A DNA stretch of 57,325 bases from Candidatus Poseidoniaceae archaeon (GTDB lineage Archaea; Thermoplasmatota; Poseidoniia; Poseidoniales; Poseidoniaceae), in assembly GCA_938030705.1 (NCBI GenBank), contig CALHIR010000020.1:1-57325 (forward strand), given 5' to 3'. Made by a program: the position numbers and the translations under genes. Shown piece by piece: positions 36,648-44,532 of this stretch; position 1 is the stretch's first letter; every line of letters begins with the position of its first letter. The notes under the pieces are model-generated. The model did no database searches. It was not told where the DNA came from and worked only from the letters and a program-made list of their open reading frames with translations.

Positions 36648-37829
36648 TCAAATCACGCCGACTTGGGGCCCAACCTTCTCAAAACACGCCAGCACATCGT
36701 CTAAATCTTGGCGGCTGAGCCCTGCAGACATTTGGGTTCGGATTCGAGCTTTGTCCCTGGCCACCATCGGGAAGACGATGGCACCGGCCATGACACCCAA
36801 TTCGCCCAAGGCTTGTGTCATGGCTTTAGCGGTGGACGATTCACCGCACATGACGGGAATGATGGGCGTCACGGAATCGCCTGTGTTGAAACCCATGGAT
36901 TGAAGTTCCTTCCGGAAATAATTCGTATTGGCCCAGAGTTTAGCGTGATGCTCCGGTTCGGTCATCAATACCTCAATCGCCGCTTTTTGTGCGGCGGCGA
37001 CACCGGGTGGTTGGGAACCTGAAAGCAACCACGACCTCGAATGGTTCAGGGCGTGGGTTCGCGTCAGTTCCGTTCCCGCTAAAATACCCCCTTGGACACC
37101 CAAGGCTTTGGAAAACGAACCGGTCTCAAAATCAACCTTCCCTTGCAGCTTGAAGTGGTCAACAATACCTGCTCCACCTTCACCAAGAACACCTTCTCCG
37201 TGGCAGTCATCCACGTAGACCATGGCCCCGTATTCTTCTGCCAGTGCCGTGACTTCGTCGAGAGGTGCGATATCGCCGTCCATCGAGAACACACCGTCGG
37301 TGATGATGAGTTTTCGTTCCGAGCTTTCGTGGGCTTTCAAAACGGCTTCCAACTCACCCATATCGTTGTGGGCGTACACCGCACGGGAAGCCTTCGTCAG
37401 TCGCACACCATCGATAATGGAGCCATGATTGAGTTCATCGGAGATGATGACATCCTGCTGGCCGGACACCAAGGTCGGAATGAGGCCGACGTTCACCGTG
37501 TAGCCTGCGGAATAGATCAACGATGCCTCAACGCCTTTGAATTCAGCGACTTTTTTCTCGGCCTCAAGATGGATGTCCATGGTGCCTGCAATCGCACGAA
37601 CGGATCCGCTTCCCGCACCGTATTTCGTCGTGGCTTCCTGCATGGCCGAAACGACCTTTGGGTGCGTGGTCAAGTTGAGGTAGTTGTTGGCCGAGAGCAT
37701 GATGGTCGGCTTTCCGTCCATCTGACAGCGAGGTTGGTTCGGCCCCTCCAAGGTCGGTGGCTCCCACAACAAGGAGTTCTCGTTGAGTTCGTCATAGCGA
37801 GCTTTCATCCAAGACATATCACCAGGCAT
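36648..37829 (-). CDS. kbl: 2-amino-3-ketobutyrate CoA ligase / alpha-oxoamine synthase
   Basis: 393 residues. PLP-dependent alpha-oxoamine synthase fold: NNYLNLTTHPKVV, GAGSGSVRAIAGTMDIHLEAEKKVAEF, SDELNHGSIIDGVRLTK, VDDCHGEGVLGEGGAGIVDHF and the PLP lysine in GSFSKALGVQGG. The best match is Kbl, which makes glycine and acetyl-CoA from the threonine breakdown product; 8-amino-7-oxononanoate synthase (BioF) is the main alternative. Threonine dehydrogenase is not adjacent. GAGGAAG precedes the ATG. Confidence 0.85.
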   Translation of the reverse strand: MPGDMSWMKARYDELNENSLLWEPPTLEGPNQPRCQMDGKPTIMLSANNYLNLTTHPKVVSAMQEATTKYGAGSGSVRAIAGTMDIHLEAEKKVAEFKGVEASLIYSAGYTVNVGLIPTLVSGQQDVIISDELNHGSIIDGVRLTKASRAVYAHNDMGELEAVLKAHESSERKLIITDGVFSMDGDIAPLDEVTALAEEYGAMVYVDDCHGEGVLGEGGAGIVDHFKLQGKVDFETGSFSKALGVQGGILAGTELTRTHALNHSRSWLLSGSQPPGVAAAQKAAIEVLMTEPEHHAKLWANTNYFRKELQSMGFNTGDSVTPIIPVMCGESSTAKAMTQALGELGVMAGAIVFPMVARDKARIRTQMSAGLSRQDLDDVLACFEKVGPQVGVI

Positions 37830-37877
37830 CGTGCTTCCTCACCCCACCTAACGCGCAGTGCTTCAAGGTCTTTTGTC

Positions 37878-38693
37878 TCAGGATTCATTGAAGATGGATT
37901 GGCAAAGAAGCCGCTCGTCCATTTCCAACGAAGCCCCTTCGGCAAGGTCAAGCAACTCGAGATTCAATTCCCCAATGGAGCGCCGATGCAAGCCAACCAC
38001 CTCAAATCCAAGGGTCGCAAACATCCGACGCACCTGCCGTTTTTTCCCCTCAGAGAGGGTCAATACAACGGTCCCGTCTTCCTCAACTTCAACACTGGCG
38101 GGTTTCGTTTGGTACGTCCGAATTTCACCGTTCTCCTCGAGTTCAATGGACACGCCCTGGCGCAAGGACGAAAGGACAGATGCCGATACCGGCTGGTCGG
38201 TCGTTACGGCATAGGTTTTGTTCACTTTGCTTTTAGGAGAGGCGATCCGGTGAACGAGATGCCCATCGGTGGTCAGAATCAGGAGACCGGTGGTCTGCTC
38301 ATCCAATCGGCCAACGGTGAGCAGCCGGTCATAGGTGGAATCGTCCACGTGGTCCCGAAGTAACGCAAATACGGAGCGTTTGCCAAGTGCGCGCTCTTGA
38401 CTGTTCAACCTCGAACAGATTACGTTGCGAGGTTTATTGAGCACATAGGTCTGATGAAGGCCGGGAAGATGCAATAATTGACCCATCCAATGCACTTGTT
38501 TGGTGTTGGCATTGAACTGGAAGGCGATGTCCTTGATGACCGAGCCTGCCACCGTGATGTCACCGGACCAAACAGCCTCTTTTGCCTCACGTTTGGAGGA
38601 GAATTGACCTGTACGGGAAAGGAATTGATGGAGTCGAACTTTCACAGGCCTCGTGGGCCGTTTCCGGAGGGACCTCTTATCGTTTCGCACCAT
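37878..38693 (-). CDS. RsuA/RluB-family pseudouridine synthase
   Basis: About 271 residues from ATG 38693; a TTG at 38747 would add 18 residues. An N-terminal S4 RNA-binding domain (VRLHQFLSRTGQFSSKREAKEAVWSGDITVAG) precedes the catalytic domain with Asp in VGRLDEQTTGLLILTTDG, then NKTYAV and SEGKKRQVRRMFATLGFEVVGLHR. RsuA/RluB enzymes are typical of bacteria and act on 16S or 23S rRNA, so this gene is a probable horizontal acquisition (inference). The RNA target is not determinable. Confidence 0.88.
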   Translation of the reverse strand: MVRNDKRSLRKRPTRPVKVRLHQFLSRTGQFSSKREAKEAVWSGDITVAGSVIKDIAFQFNANTKQVHWMGQLLHLPGLHQTYVLNKPRNVICSRLNSQERALGKRSVFALLRDHVDDSTYDRLLTVGRLDEQTTGLLILTTDGHLVHRIASPKSKVNKTYAVTTDQPVSASVLSSLRQGVSIELEENGEIRTYQTKPASVEVEEDGTVVLTLSEGKKRQVRRMFATLGFEVVGLHRRSIGELNLELLDLAEGASLEMDERLLCQSIFNES

Positions 38694-38765
38694 TCCATTC
38701 GAAAGTCGAGCGCATCGAGACGGAGCGTCATCGTCGGGCGAGGTCAATCAAGCGCGTTTGTTGGC

Positions 38766-39068
38766 TTAAATGGAAGCGTACACCACCATCACCGATTGGA
38801 GACGTTGTTCTCGACCTTGAGCCCGAACCTCGGCGACCGCCCGTTCCGTTTTGGCACGAAAAGCGGCAACCTCCCGTTCCGCTTTGACTTGGATGGCGGC
38901 AACCTCGCTTACGGTTTGTGCATGAACAAATGCTAATTCGCGCCCTTCTCGTGCATCCCTCATCCGGCGTTCATGCTCCGTTTCCTCGGCATCGGCCTCG
39001 TTTTTTCGCCACCAACCCCACGAAGCACGAAGGCCCTTGAAGGCAGAAATCTATCCAGATGTTGTCAT
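38766..39068 (-). pseudogene. small coiled-coil protein gene with in-frame amber codon near the 5' end
   Basis: From ATG 39068 the frame reads MTTSG, then TAG (39053-39051), then continues 94 residues without further stops: ISAFKGLRASWGWWRKN, an acidic segment, and an alanine-rich amphipathic helix (EVAAIQVKAEREVAAFRAK) ending VVYASI. Codon pattern and helix periodicity look like a real gene. Between TAG and the Met codon at 38963 there is no ATG, GTG or TTG in frame. Either the start is ATT 39050 or ATG 38963, or the amber codon is a nonsense mutation or sequencing error. Pyrrolysine cannot be argued from this alone. Confidence 0.45.
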
Positions 39069-39140
39069 TTGCACGTGAATTCCTGTTGGAAAACTTGGTC
39101 TTGGTCCTCTCTATCGCTCCGGTCCGGGGAACCATCAGCA

Positions 39141-39148
39141 TTATAACA
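39141..39148 (+). promoter_or_regulatory. TATA box of the S8 protease gene (leaderless)
   Basis: TTATAACA centred about 26 nt before ATG 39170, the distance at which archaeal transcription would start on or next to the ATG. This supports 39170 as the start and a leaderless mRNA. Confidence 0.6.
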
Positions 39149-39169
39149 CGGGGGCGGTGGAAAATCACC

Positions 39170-41713
39170 ATGGCAACCACCCGCCGTGCGATGATTCTGT
39201 GCGCCCTCGTTCTGCAATTGCTCATGGTCGGTGCAACCGCCTCACCGCTCGCTGATTCAACCAATCCCATGGGGGATGCGAACAAAATGAACAGCGATTT
39301 GGTTGACCGTCTCGAAGAGGTGGATGATTTCACCACCCTGCCGGTTATCTTTCAATTGACCTCCCCGGTTACCAACCACGATGAAGCCTTCATGCAACAT
39401 CTGGGGCTGAACATCCTCGGCGACGCCCCGCTGGTCGACGGCGGTTTGGTTGAAGGTGCAGCCATCGATGTCCGACGCCTTTCAACCTGGGACCGAGTGG
39501 AATACTTGGAACTCGACAAACCACTGGATTTCTTCTACCTGCCCTCTGAATGGGGAGGCCAACCTGACCCCGGCATCATGATGCACGAAACGACCCATGT
39601 GGTTCGAGCGACCGATACGTGGGACAGGGTCATCATCACGCCCAGCGGTGAAATCCAGCGTGAGACGGACCTCTCGTTTTCCGAATGGGACGGCGATGGG
39701 ACCGCCATTGTGGACCTTGACACCGGCGTGGACGCAGGGCATCCCGACTACGACTACCTCGAACCTTGGTCGGGAGAAAAGACCCTTTACTCTGCGAAGT
39801 ACGGACCAAGCGGCTGGGTTGAGACTCGGAATTCCGACACCTCCTCCGGTCACGGCACCCACGTCGGCGGAACGATTGCCGGCAACGGAGACGCTTCGGC
39901 TGGACGCCGGGCCGGCGTGGCCAAAGGCGGCCAACTCGTCGCCCTCGGCACGGGAGACGGCGCCTCTATCTTCGCTGCCGAACAAGGCCTGGAGTGGACC
40001 TATGCTCACTCCATACCCGGCCAGAACCCCTACCACGTTCGTGTCGTCTCCAATTCTTGGGGTACGGACGGCGATTACGATCCCAACGGCGTCATTGCCC
40101 AACTGACCGACCGTCTGACCTACGAAAACGACGTGGCCGTCATCTTTGCTGCCTCAAACTCGGGAGGCTCTGGCGCAGAATGTTCCGGAGGCCTTCGCAC
40201 CAACGTCTACGCCAACACACCATCTGCAATCTCCGTCGCTGCCTTGACCCACGACGGTACAGCGGTCACCTCATTCTCATCCCGAGGCTGCATGAACCAA
40301 CAGCACACGTGGCCCGATGTAGGTGCGCCCGGCCGCGACATTTGGGCTACCGCCCCGCGAGGAACCGCCATCGATGCCTCCACGCGCACTCAAGGCGACC
40401 TCTACTACATGTCCATCTCTGGCACGTCCATGGCCACCCCGCATGTTGGCGGCATGGCCGGCATCTTGCTCGATGTCGCACCGTCCCTCGGAGCCGCTGA
40501 TTACCACCGAGACGATCATGACTTTGGTGACAGCCTCGTCGCCGGTGAAGGCACCGCAGCCTACGGACAGTTTGAAGACTGGGAGACGCGAAACGCCAGC
40601 CGAGTCCACGAAGTGGAATTGATTCTTGAATTGACGGCCCGCTATGAGGGGATGGACAATTCGTGCGAGGATGGGAACGACGAGGACTCTTGCAACGATA
40701 TTCCCGAGGAATGCTACCGAAGTGCGACCGGACAATGCCATGATTGGCGTGTGGGTCATGGCCTGACCGACCTGGATGCAGCCGTCGCCCTTGCACGAAC
40801 CCTTCAACTGATGCGAGACCAAGACAACGACGGCATCGTTGACCACCCTGAATACAATGTTTGGGACGCTTACGAAATTTACGACAGCATGATGACAACA
40901 ACGACCATCCCCGCCAACACCGACCGAGTTCGCCACGCTTGGAAGGGTGATTGGAACCACTTCAACAATGGCCAGACCGGTGCCGTGTATTATACGGATG
41001 ATTCCCACTATGTTTGGATTCCCAACGGCACCACGCGCCTGGAAGCAACGTTCACCGCCACAGAAGTGGACCTCGACACCGGCCAAGCTGGCTCCCTCCA
41101 ACTCGCTATTGATTTGGGTGACGACGGAAGCAACGACGCCCAAGGTGAGGGGAACCGACTTGCGGATTCCTGGTATTACGACATCGCTGTGGACGAATCT
41201 TCCTGGGGCCAATGGGCTCATTTCGATGTATCGGGCACGGCCGTCACGCTTTGGCCCTTCCTCGGGGACATAGAATTCTTTGAATCCAAAGTCCCCTACA
41301 CTGTTGACGTCATGTTGACAATGGACTTGACGCAGCCGGTGAACATCGGATTTGAACAACGCCCCGACTTCTATTCGGATTTGAACCCAACCACGCCATC
41401 CGAGGAATACGAGGATTCGATGGACGGTATGCTCACCTTCACCCGTGGCGCCTACGACCAAGCGACCGTTGTTTCCCTGATTCAACCAAAAGAAACGGGT
41501 GAAGAGAAGACAAGCACAGGTTTCTTTTCATCGATGGGCGGATTGGTTGCCGACCATCCCTTTGCCGTCATTATCTCGTTGCTGATGCTGATTGGTGCGG
41601 CAGGAACGGCCGGCTATTCCGTTCGCCTTCAAACCGAAGAAGACGTCGAGGAAGCGATTCTTTTGAACGAAGATGAAGACAAGGCCGTTCCCGACATCGA
41701 GAACGAAGCGTGA
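39170..41713 (+). CDS. membrane-anchored subtilisin-like serine protease (S8)
   Basis: 847 residues. Signal peptide MATTRRAMILCALVLQLLMVGATAS. The catalytic triad is visible as D184 (VDLDTGVD), H228 (SGHGTHVGG) and S420 (SGTSMATPHVGG); SNSWG and AASNSGGSG complete the subtilase site. A Cys-rich insert (CEDGNDEDSCNDIPEECYRSATGQC) follows the catalytic domain, then a beta-rich region and a C-terminal membrane helix (PFAVIISLLMLIGAAGTAGYSV) with an acidic tail. It is an exported, cell-surface-anchored protease, likely for peptide scavenging. The frame is open to 39059 but the TATA box fixes the start. Confidence 0.93.
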   Translation: MATTRRAMILCALVLQLLMVGATASPLADSTNPMGDANKMNSDLVDRLEEVDDFTTLPVIFQLTSPVTNHDEAFMQHLGLNILGDAPLVDGGLVEGAAIDVRRLSTWDRVEYLELDKPLDFFYLPSEWGGQPDPGIMMHETTHVVRATDTWDRVIITPSGEIQRETDLSFSEWDGDGTAIVDLDTGVDAGHPDYDYLEPWSGEKTLYSAKYGPSGWVETRNSDTSSGHGTHVGGTIAGNGDASAGRRAGVAKGGQLVALGTGDGASIFAAEQGLEWTYAHSIPGQNPYHVRVVSNSWGTDGDYDPNGVIAQLTDRLTYENDVAVIFAASNSGGSGAECSGGLRTNVYANTPSAISVAALTHDGTAVTSFSSRGCMNQQHTWPDVGAPGRDIWATAPRGTAIDASTRTQGDLYYMSISGTSMATPHVGGMAGILLDVAPSLGAADYHRDDHDFGDSLVAGEGTAAYGQFEDWETRNASRVHEVELILELTARYEGMDNSCEDGNDEDSCNDIPEECYRSATGQCHDWRVGHGLTDLDAAVALARTLQLMRDQDNDGIVDHPEYNVWDAYEIYDSMMTTTTIPANTDRVRHAWKGDWNHFNNGQTGAVYYTDDSHYVWIPNGTTRLEATFTATEVDLDTGQAGSLQLAIDLGDDGSNDAQGEGNRLADSWYYDIAVDESSWGQWAHFDVSGTAVTLWPFLGDIEFFESKVPYTVDVMLTMDLTQPVNIGFEQRPDFYSDLNPTTPSEEYEDSMDGMLTFTRGAYDQATVVSLIQPKETGEEKTSTGFFSSMGGLVADHPFAVIISLLMLIGAAGTAGYSVRLQTEEDVEEAILLNEDEDKAVPDIENEA

Positions 41714-42043
41714 TCAGGGGAGCCAATCCTTCTGGTTGATGTGTGGTTTGAATTCATTTGGCTTATCGTGTTGCTCGAGCCGATCGAGCAGCCAAATCAC
41801 CCAGTGAAACGTCCCCATACCATCCTCTTCAGTTACGCTGCTTTTTTCGTGCATGATGTAGCCTTGCTCGGTCAAGAACATGATGCGTCGCATGCTCGGT
41901 CCAATCAACGAAAGGTAGGGTTTGTAGAACGAGGAAACGATGTCAAACGAAAGATTGCGATGGTAGGTCATCACGGCGTGGTTGGCCATGAGGACGATGA
42001 CGGCGTTGGTAGCGTCCTTTTGTTCCCGAGAGAGGGCCATCAA
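41714..42043 (-). CDS. small helical protein, possibly the 3' part of a frame-disrupted gene
   Basis: 109 residues beginning at TTG 42043, which overlaps the stop of the gene at 42040-42216. The sequence is helical (DATNAVIVLMANHAVMTYHRNLSFDIVSSFYKPYLSLIGPSMRRIMFLTE). Read without interruption upstream, the same frame gives LEELMALSREQ, continuing the helix, so a single-base frameshift may separate it from the upstream frame. It resembles in pattern the broken gene at 44084-44478. Its stop abuts the protease stop. Confidence 0.5.
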   Translation of the reverse strand: MMALSREQKDATNAVIVLMANHAVMTYHRNLSFDIVSSFYKPYLSLIGPSMRRIMFLTEQGYIMHEKSSVTEEDGMGTFHWVIWLLDRLEQHDKPNEFKPHINQKDWLP

Positions 42044-42216
42044 CTCCTCAAGGCCGCATGGAAGCCTGAATCATTCAATACACGACTCAATCCAAGCACC
42101 GCAAACATGGCCCCGAAACCCTTGGCCACGAAAAACCAAGGCACACCTTGAGCAAAGTACTGGGCACAAACCGTACCAAAACGTGTTACTTTACTTTCTT
42201 GCATATTCACGGCCAT
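42040..42216 (-). CDS. short membrane-associated protein, possibly the 5' part of the same disrupted gene
   Basis: 58 residues from ATG 42216 (MAVNMQESKVTRF), containing a moderately hydrophobic stretch (GVPWFFVAKGFGAMFAVLGL) and ending FHAALRS. A TATA-like GTATTAG about 28 nt upstream makes this ATG leaderless; the ATG at 42234 lies too close to the box. It overlaps the next frame by 4 nt. Whether this is two coupled genes or one frameshifted gene cannot be decided from one sequence. Confidence 0.45.
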   Translation of the reverse strand: MAVNMQESKVTRFGTVCAQYFAQGVPWFFVAKGFGAMFAVLGLSRVLNDSGFHAALRS

Positions 42217-42239
42217 GATGGTCTGTTTTCGCATGTGAA

Positions 42240-42248
42240 TCTAATACA
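42240..42248. promoter_or_regulatory. shared TATA-like element between primase and divergent small gene
   Basis: TCTAATACA on the plus strand reads TGTATTAGA on the minus strand. It lies about 31 nt before GTG 42275 and about 28 nt before ATG 42216 on the other strand, so one AT-rich element may serve both directions. Confidence 0.4.
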
Positions 42249-42274
42249 GATCCGAGCAAAGACTTTGTTTTTGG

Positions 42275-43657
42275 GTGAAAAAGGGTGTTTCTACCCCAGC
42301 CGAGGAAATGGAAAGATTGAGAGCATACACCTCCACCTCCTGGATGATGCTGACTCGAGAAACGCTTCAAGCGTGGTACGGGTCAAATGAAACCGACCTT
42401 GAATGGTTGGACAAACCGTCCCGACATCAATTTCGATGGCGACTTCCAAATGAACGATGGGCCACGGCAAATCGGCAATTTTCCTCGGCGAAGGCCCTCG
42501 GGAAGGAACTTCAGAAGCAAGGCCCCCGGGACGTATACATCGGCACATCGGCGTGGCTGACACCGGTTGACCTTCCCAAACGAAGCGATGTTGACGCACC
42601 GCATCCGGTGCTCATCGACCACTTGGTGGTGTTTGACATTGATTTCACACCGTTTTGCTACCGTCGGCTTGAACAAGCGAGAAAAGCCACCCATCGGCTT
42701 TTGCTCTGGATTGAAGCGAACGAAGAAATGACGTTACTTTCGATAAGCTACAGTGGAGGGAAGGGGTTCCATCTGATCTTCAGAGACAACGACCGTACCT
42801 TGTTCTCCATCCCCGACCCCAAGGAGCGTGAAGATGCGGTCAGAACGGCGCGACAAGACCTCCTACGTCGCGTTCTTGACCGAGGGTTTCCAGTTGACCC
42901 TACGGTAACAGGCGATACACGTCGCATTATTCGACTCCCGGGAAGTCTTCATGGAACGACAGGATGGGTGTGCACTCGCATCACAAAAGCGCAACTCAAG
43001 GCACCGCTGAAAACTTGGGTGAACGCGTTGCCAAGACATCCAAGTGCCCTCGCTCTACGGTACTGGCCGCTTGGACCAACGGACCTGCTGCGTTGGGGTA
43101 AACTACGGGCTTCAAAAAAGACGAAACAACTCGACCCTAACCGCAGAACCACTGAACAAGAACCCATCACCGTGGTTCAATGCAGCACCCAAGTGGTCGG
43201 AACCAAGGGAAGAAGCGCCTTTATGGCATGGATTCCGAAACGATGGACGGAAGGACATTTATCATCCGTCGCATCTCGAATCAATGAACTTGGATGGGGA
43301 CCAGTTCACACGTTTGAACACTTGGAGCAAACGTTGCTCGTCGCACCACGGGCGATTCCAAAAGAGCAGTTGGCCAAGGAAGTGGCGACCATGGGTTGGA
43401 AATCGATGGGCACCGAAATCAAACAGTTGGGCCATGCTTGGCTTGACATTCACCTCATGCTCGACGAGCTGGCTGATGGCTTGAGTACGCTGGCACACAA
43501 AGGGACATGGGAGGAGGCCGGCCCCGGCAGTGGAAAAGTACCCTGGTCTGCGACCCATGTTGAGTTACTTCGTCGACTTAACGCGTCCGTTGAACTTGGT
43601 GATGATGAAGTAGCGGGACGGGCTGAACCCGCATTTCGAGTGGTTAGCAAAACATGA
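42275..43657 (+). CDS. priS: archaeal DNA primase small subunit
   Basis: 460 residues. The catalytic Asp pair is in VVFDIDFTPF, the nucleotide-binding motif is SGGKGFHLIF, and the conserved TGDTRRIIRLPGSLHGTTG includes the third metal-site region. It is larger than many PriS because of a C-terminal extension of about 150 residues. It synthesises primers with PriL, which is not in the window. Start GTG 42275 is favoured by the upstream TATA-like box; ATG 42308 is the alternative. Confidence 0.88.
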   Translation: MKKGVSTPAEEMERLRAYTSTSWMMLTRETLQAWYGSNETDLEWLDKPSRHQFRWRLPNERWATANRQFSSAKALGKELQKQGPRDVYIGTSAWLTPVDLPKRSDVDAPHPVLIDHLVVFDIDFTPFCYRRLEQARKATHRLLLWIEANEEMTLLSISYSGGKGFHLIFRDNDRTLFSIPDPKEREDAVRTARQDLLRRVLDRGFPVDPTVTGDTRRIIRLPGSLHGTTGWVCTRITKAQLKAPLKTWVNALPRHPSALALRYWPLGPTDLLRWGKLRASKKTKQLDPNRRTTEQEPITVVQCSTQVVGTKGRSAFMAWIPKRWTEGHLSSVASRINELGWGPVHTFEHLEQTLLVAPRAIPKEQLAKEVATMGWKSMGTEIKQLGHAWLDIHLMLDELADGLSTLAHKGTWEEAGPGSGKVPWSATHVELLRRLNASVELGDDEVAGRAEPAFRVVSKT

Positions 43658-43660
43658 ACC

Positions 43661-43668
43661 ATTATAAG
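43661..43668 (+). promoter_or_regulatory. TATA box for structured leader / small Gly-rich gene
   Basis: ATTATAAG directly after the priS stop. It predicts transcription start near 43688-43692, about 100 nt before the next ATG, unlike the leaderless promoters elsewhere in the window. Confidence 0.55.
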
Positions 43669-43687
43669 CCGACAAAAGTGACCAACA

Positions 43688-43789
43688 ATCGCCCAAGAGA
43701 GCTGCAAAGCGATGACCTGCTACCGCATGCGGTAGGGACACCAACCGACTGCGGGGCCCGGGCAGCCCCGCAGTCAATGAGATGATCAC
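43688..43789 (+). ncRNA. structured 5' leader or small RNA with two strong hairpins
   Basis: Two perfect inverted repeats lie in this stretch. CTACCGCATGCGGTAG (43720-43735) is a 16-bp palindrome. GACTGCGGGGC (43747-43757) pairs with GCCCCGCAGTC (43765-43775) around a 7-nt loop, an 11-bp GC-rich stem. The segment is downstream of a TATA box and ends 14 nt before ATG 43790. It is either a regulatory leader or an independent small RNA. No known RNA family recognised. Confidence 0.5.
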
Positions 43790-44059
43790 ATGGGATTCTT
43801 GCAAAACCTGCTCGCTCGTTTTTTGGGCCAAGGCTCTCAAAACCCACAATCTTACAGTTTCGGGCAGCCCAATGCTGGCTATAGCGGCAGCAGCTATTCC
43901 GGTGGGGGAAGCTACAACCGGGTCATCAACATGGTTGGCGCCACGGGAAAAAGTGAATCAGAAGTACGTTCGGCCCTTGCTGCACGATACTTTTCCGAAG
44001 AGGATGTCAACAAACTCTGCGCAACCCCCGCCTTCCGTCAATTGATGGGTTGGGGTTGA
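43790..44059 (+). CDS. small Gly/Ser-rich protein with helical C-terminus
   Basis: 89 residues. A hydrophobic start (MGFLQNLLARFLGQG) is followed by a low-complexity segment rich in Gly, Ser and Tyr (NAGYSGSSYSGGGSYN) and a helical domain (ESEVRSALAARYFSEEDVNKLCATPAFRQLM). The C-terminal part resembles a small UBA-like or SAP-like helical bundle in pattern only. Preceded by the hairpin leader. No family recognised. Confidence 0.6.
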   Translation: MGFLQNLLARFLGQGSQNPQSYSFGQPNAGYSGSSYSGGGSYNRVINMVGATGKSESEVRSALAARYFSEEDVNKLCATPAFRQLMGWG

Positions 44060-44083
44060 AGAGACTCGATTGTTCGTTGGTGT

Positions 44084-44478
44084 CTATTTCAGTGACATGC
44101 CTTTGTTGCCTCTACCCTCAGGGTTATGCAACAGCCAAAACAAACCCGCCCAAATCGATTCAGAGTCATCACCTGTCTTGTTGACGTTGACCTTCATGAA
44201 AATCTGATTCACGCGGCGCCATCGACTGGCGAACATACGGACATAAACACCACAGAAATCCTCAACCAAGTCAATCGAGAAATGCCCGTTCTTGGCGAGC
44301 ACACCGATGTTGTTCATGTCGATCATCAAGGCGTTCATAGCGATGATTTTCGTTCCAGTGCTTCATTTGCCGAAGGCTGAACAGGAGCGTGAACAAAATG
44401 GCTACACCGCTGACGGCTTCGCCAATATTTGCCGCGGTCTCAATGTCCGTTGATACTTGAGAGAAACCCCGTCTTCAT
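44084..44478 (-). pseudogene. frame-disrupted small membrane protein gene
   Basis: Reading from ATG 44478 (MKTGFLSS), three frames must be joined. The middle one gives IETAANIGEAVSGVAILFTLLFSLRQMKHWNENHRY (a membrane helix plus amphipathic start), and after a shift near 44338 the frame continues MNALMIDMNNIGVLAKNGHFSIDLVEDF to the stop at 44084. The joined protein resembles small DUF4760-type proteins (one N-terminal helix followed by a helical domain). At least two indels are needed, so it is a pseudogene or contains sequencing errors. Confidence 0.5.
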
Positions 44479-44532
44479 GAGGATTATGGCAACCCTCACG
44501 CGAAGAGAACGCCGACCCATCAACAGGCCAAA

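Noticed and set aside
37092-38363. 423-codon plus-strand frame across kbl and the pseudouridine synthase
   Set aside because: It spans two well-supported minus-strand enzymes and their gap; it is a shadow frame.
38766-39068. Pyrrolysine insertion at the amber codon
   Set aside because: No pylT-like tRNA or methylamine methyltransferase context is present in the window; nonsense mutation or alternative start is simpler.
40277-41485. 402-codon minus-strand frame opposite the S8 protease
   Set aside because: It is antisense to a gene with a complete catalytic triad and signal peptide, has no domain pattern, and arises from codon bias of the protease gene.
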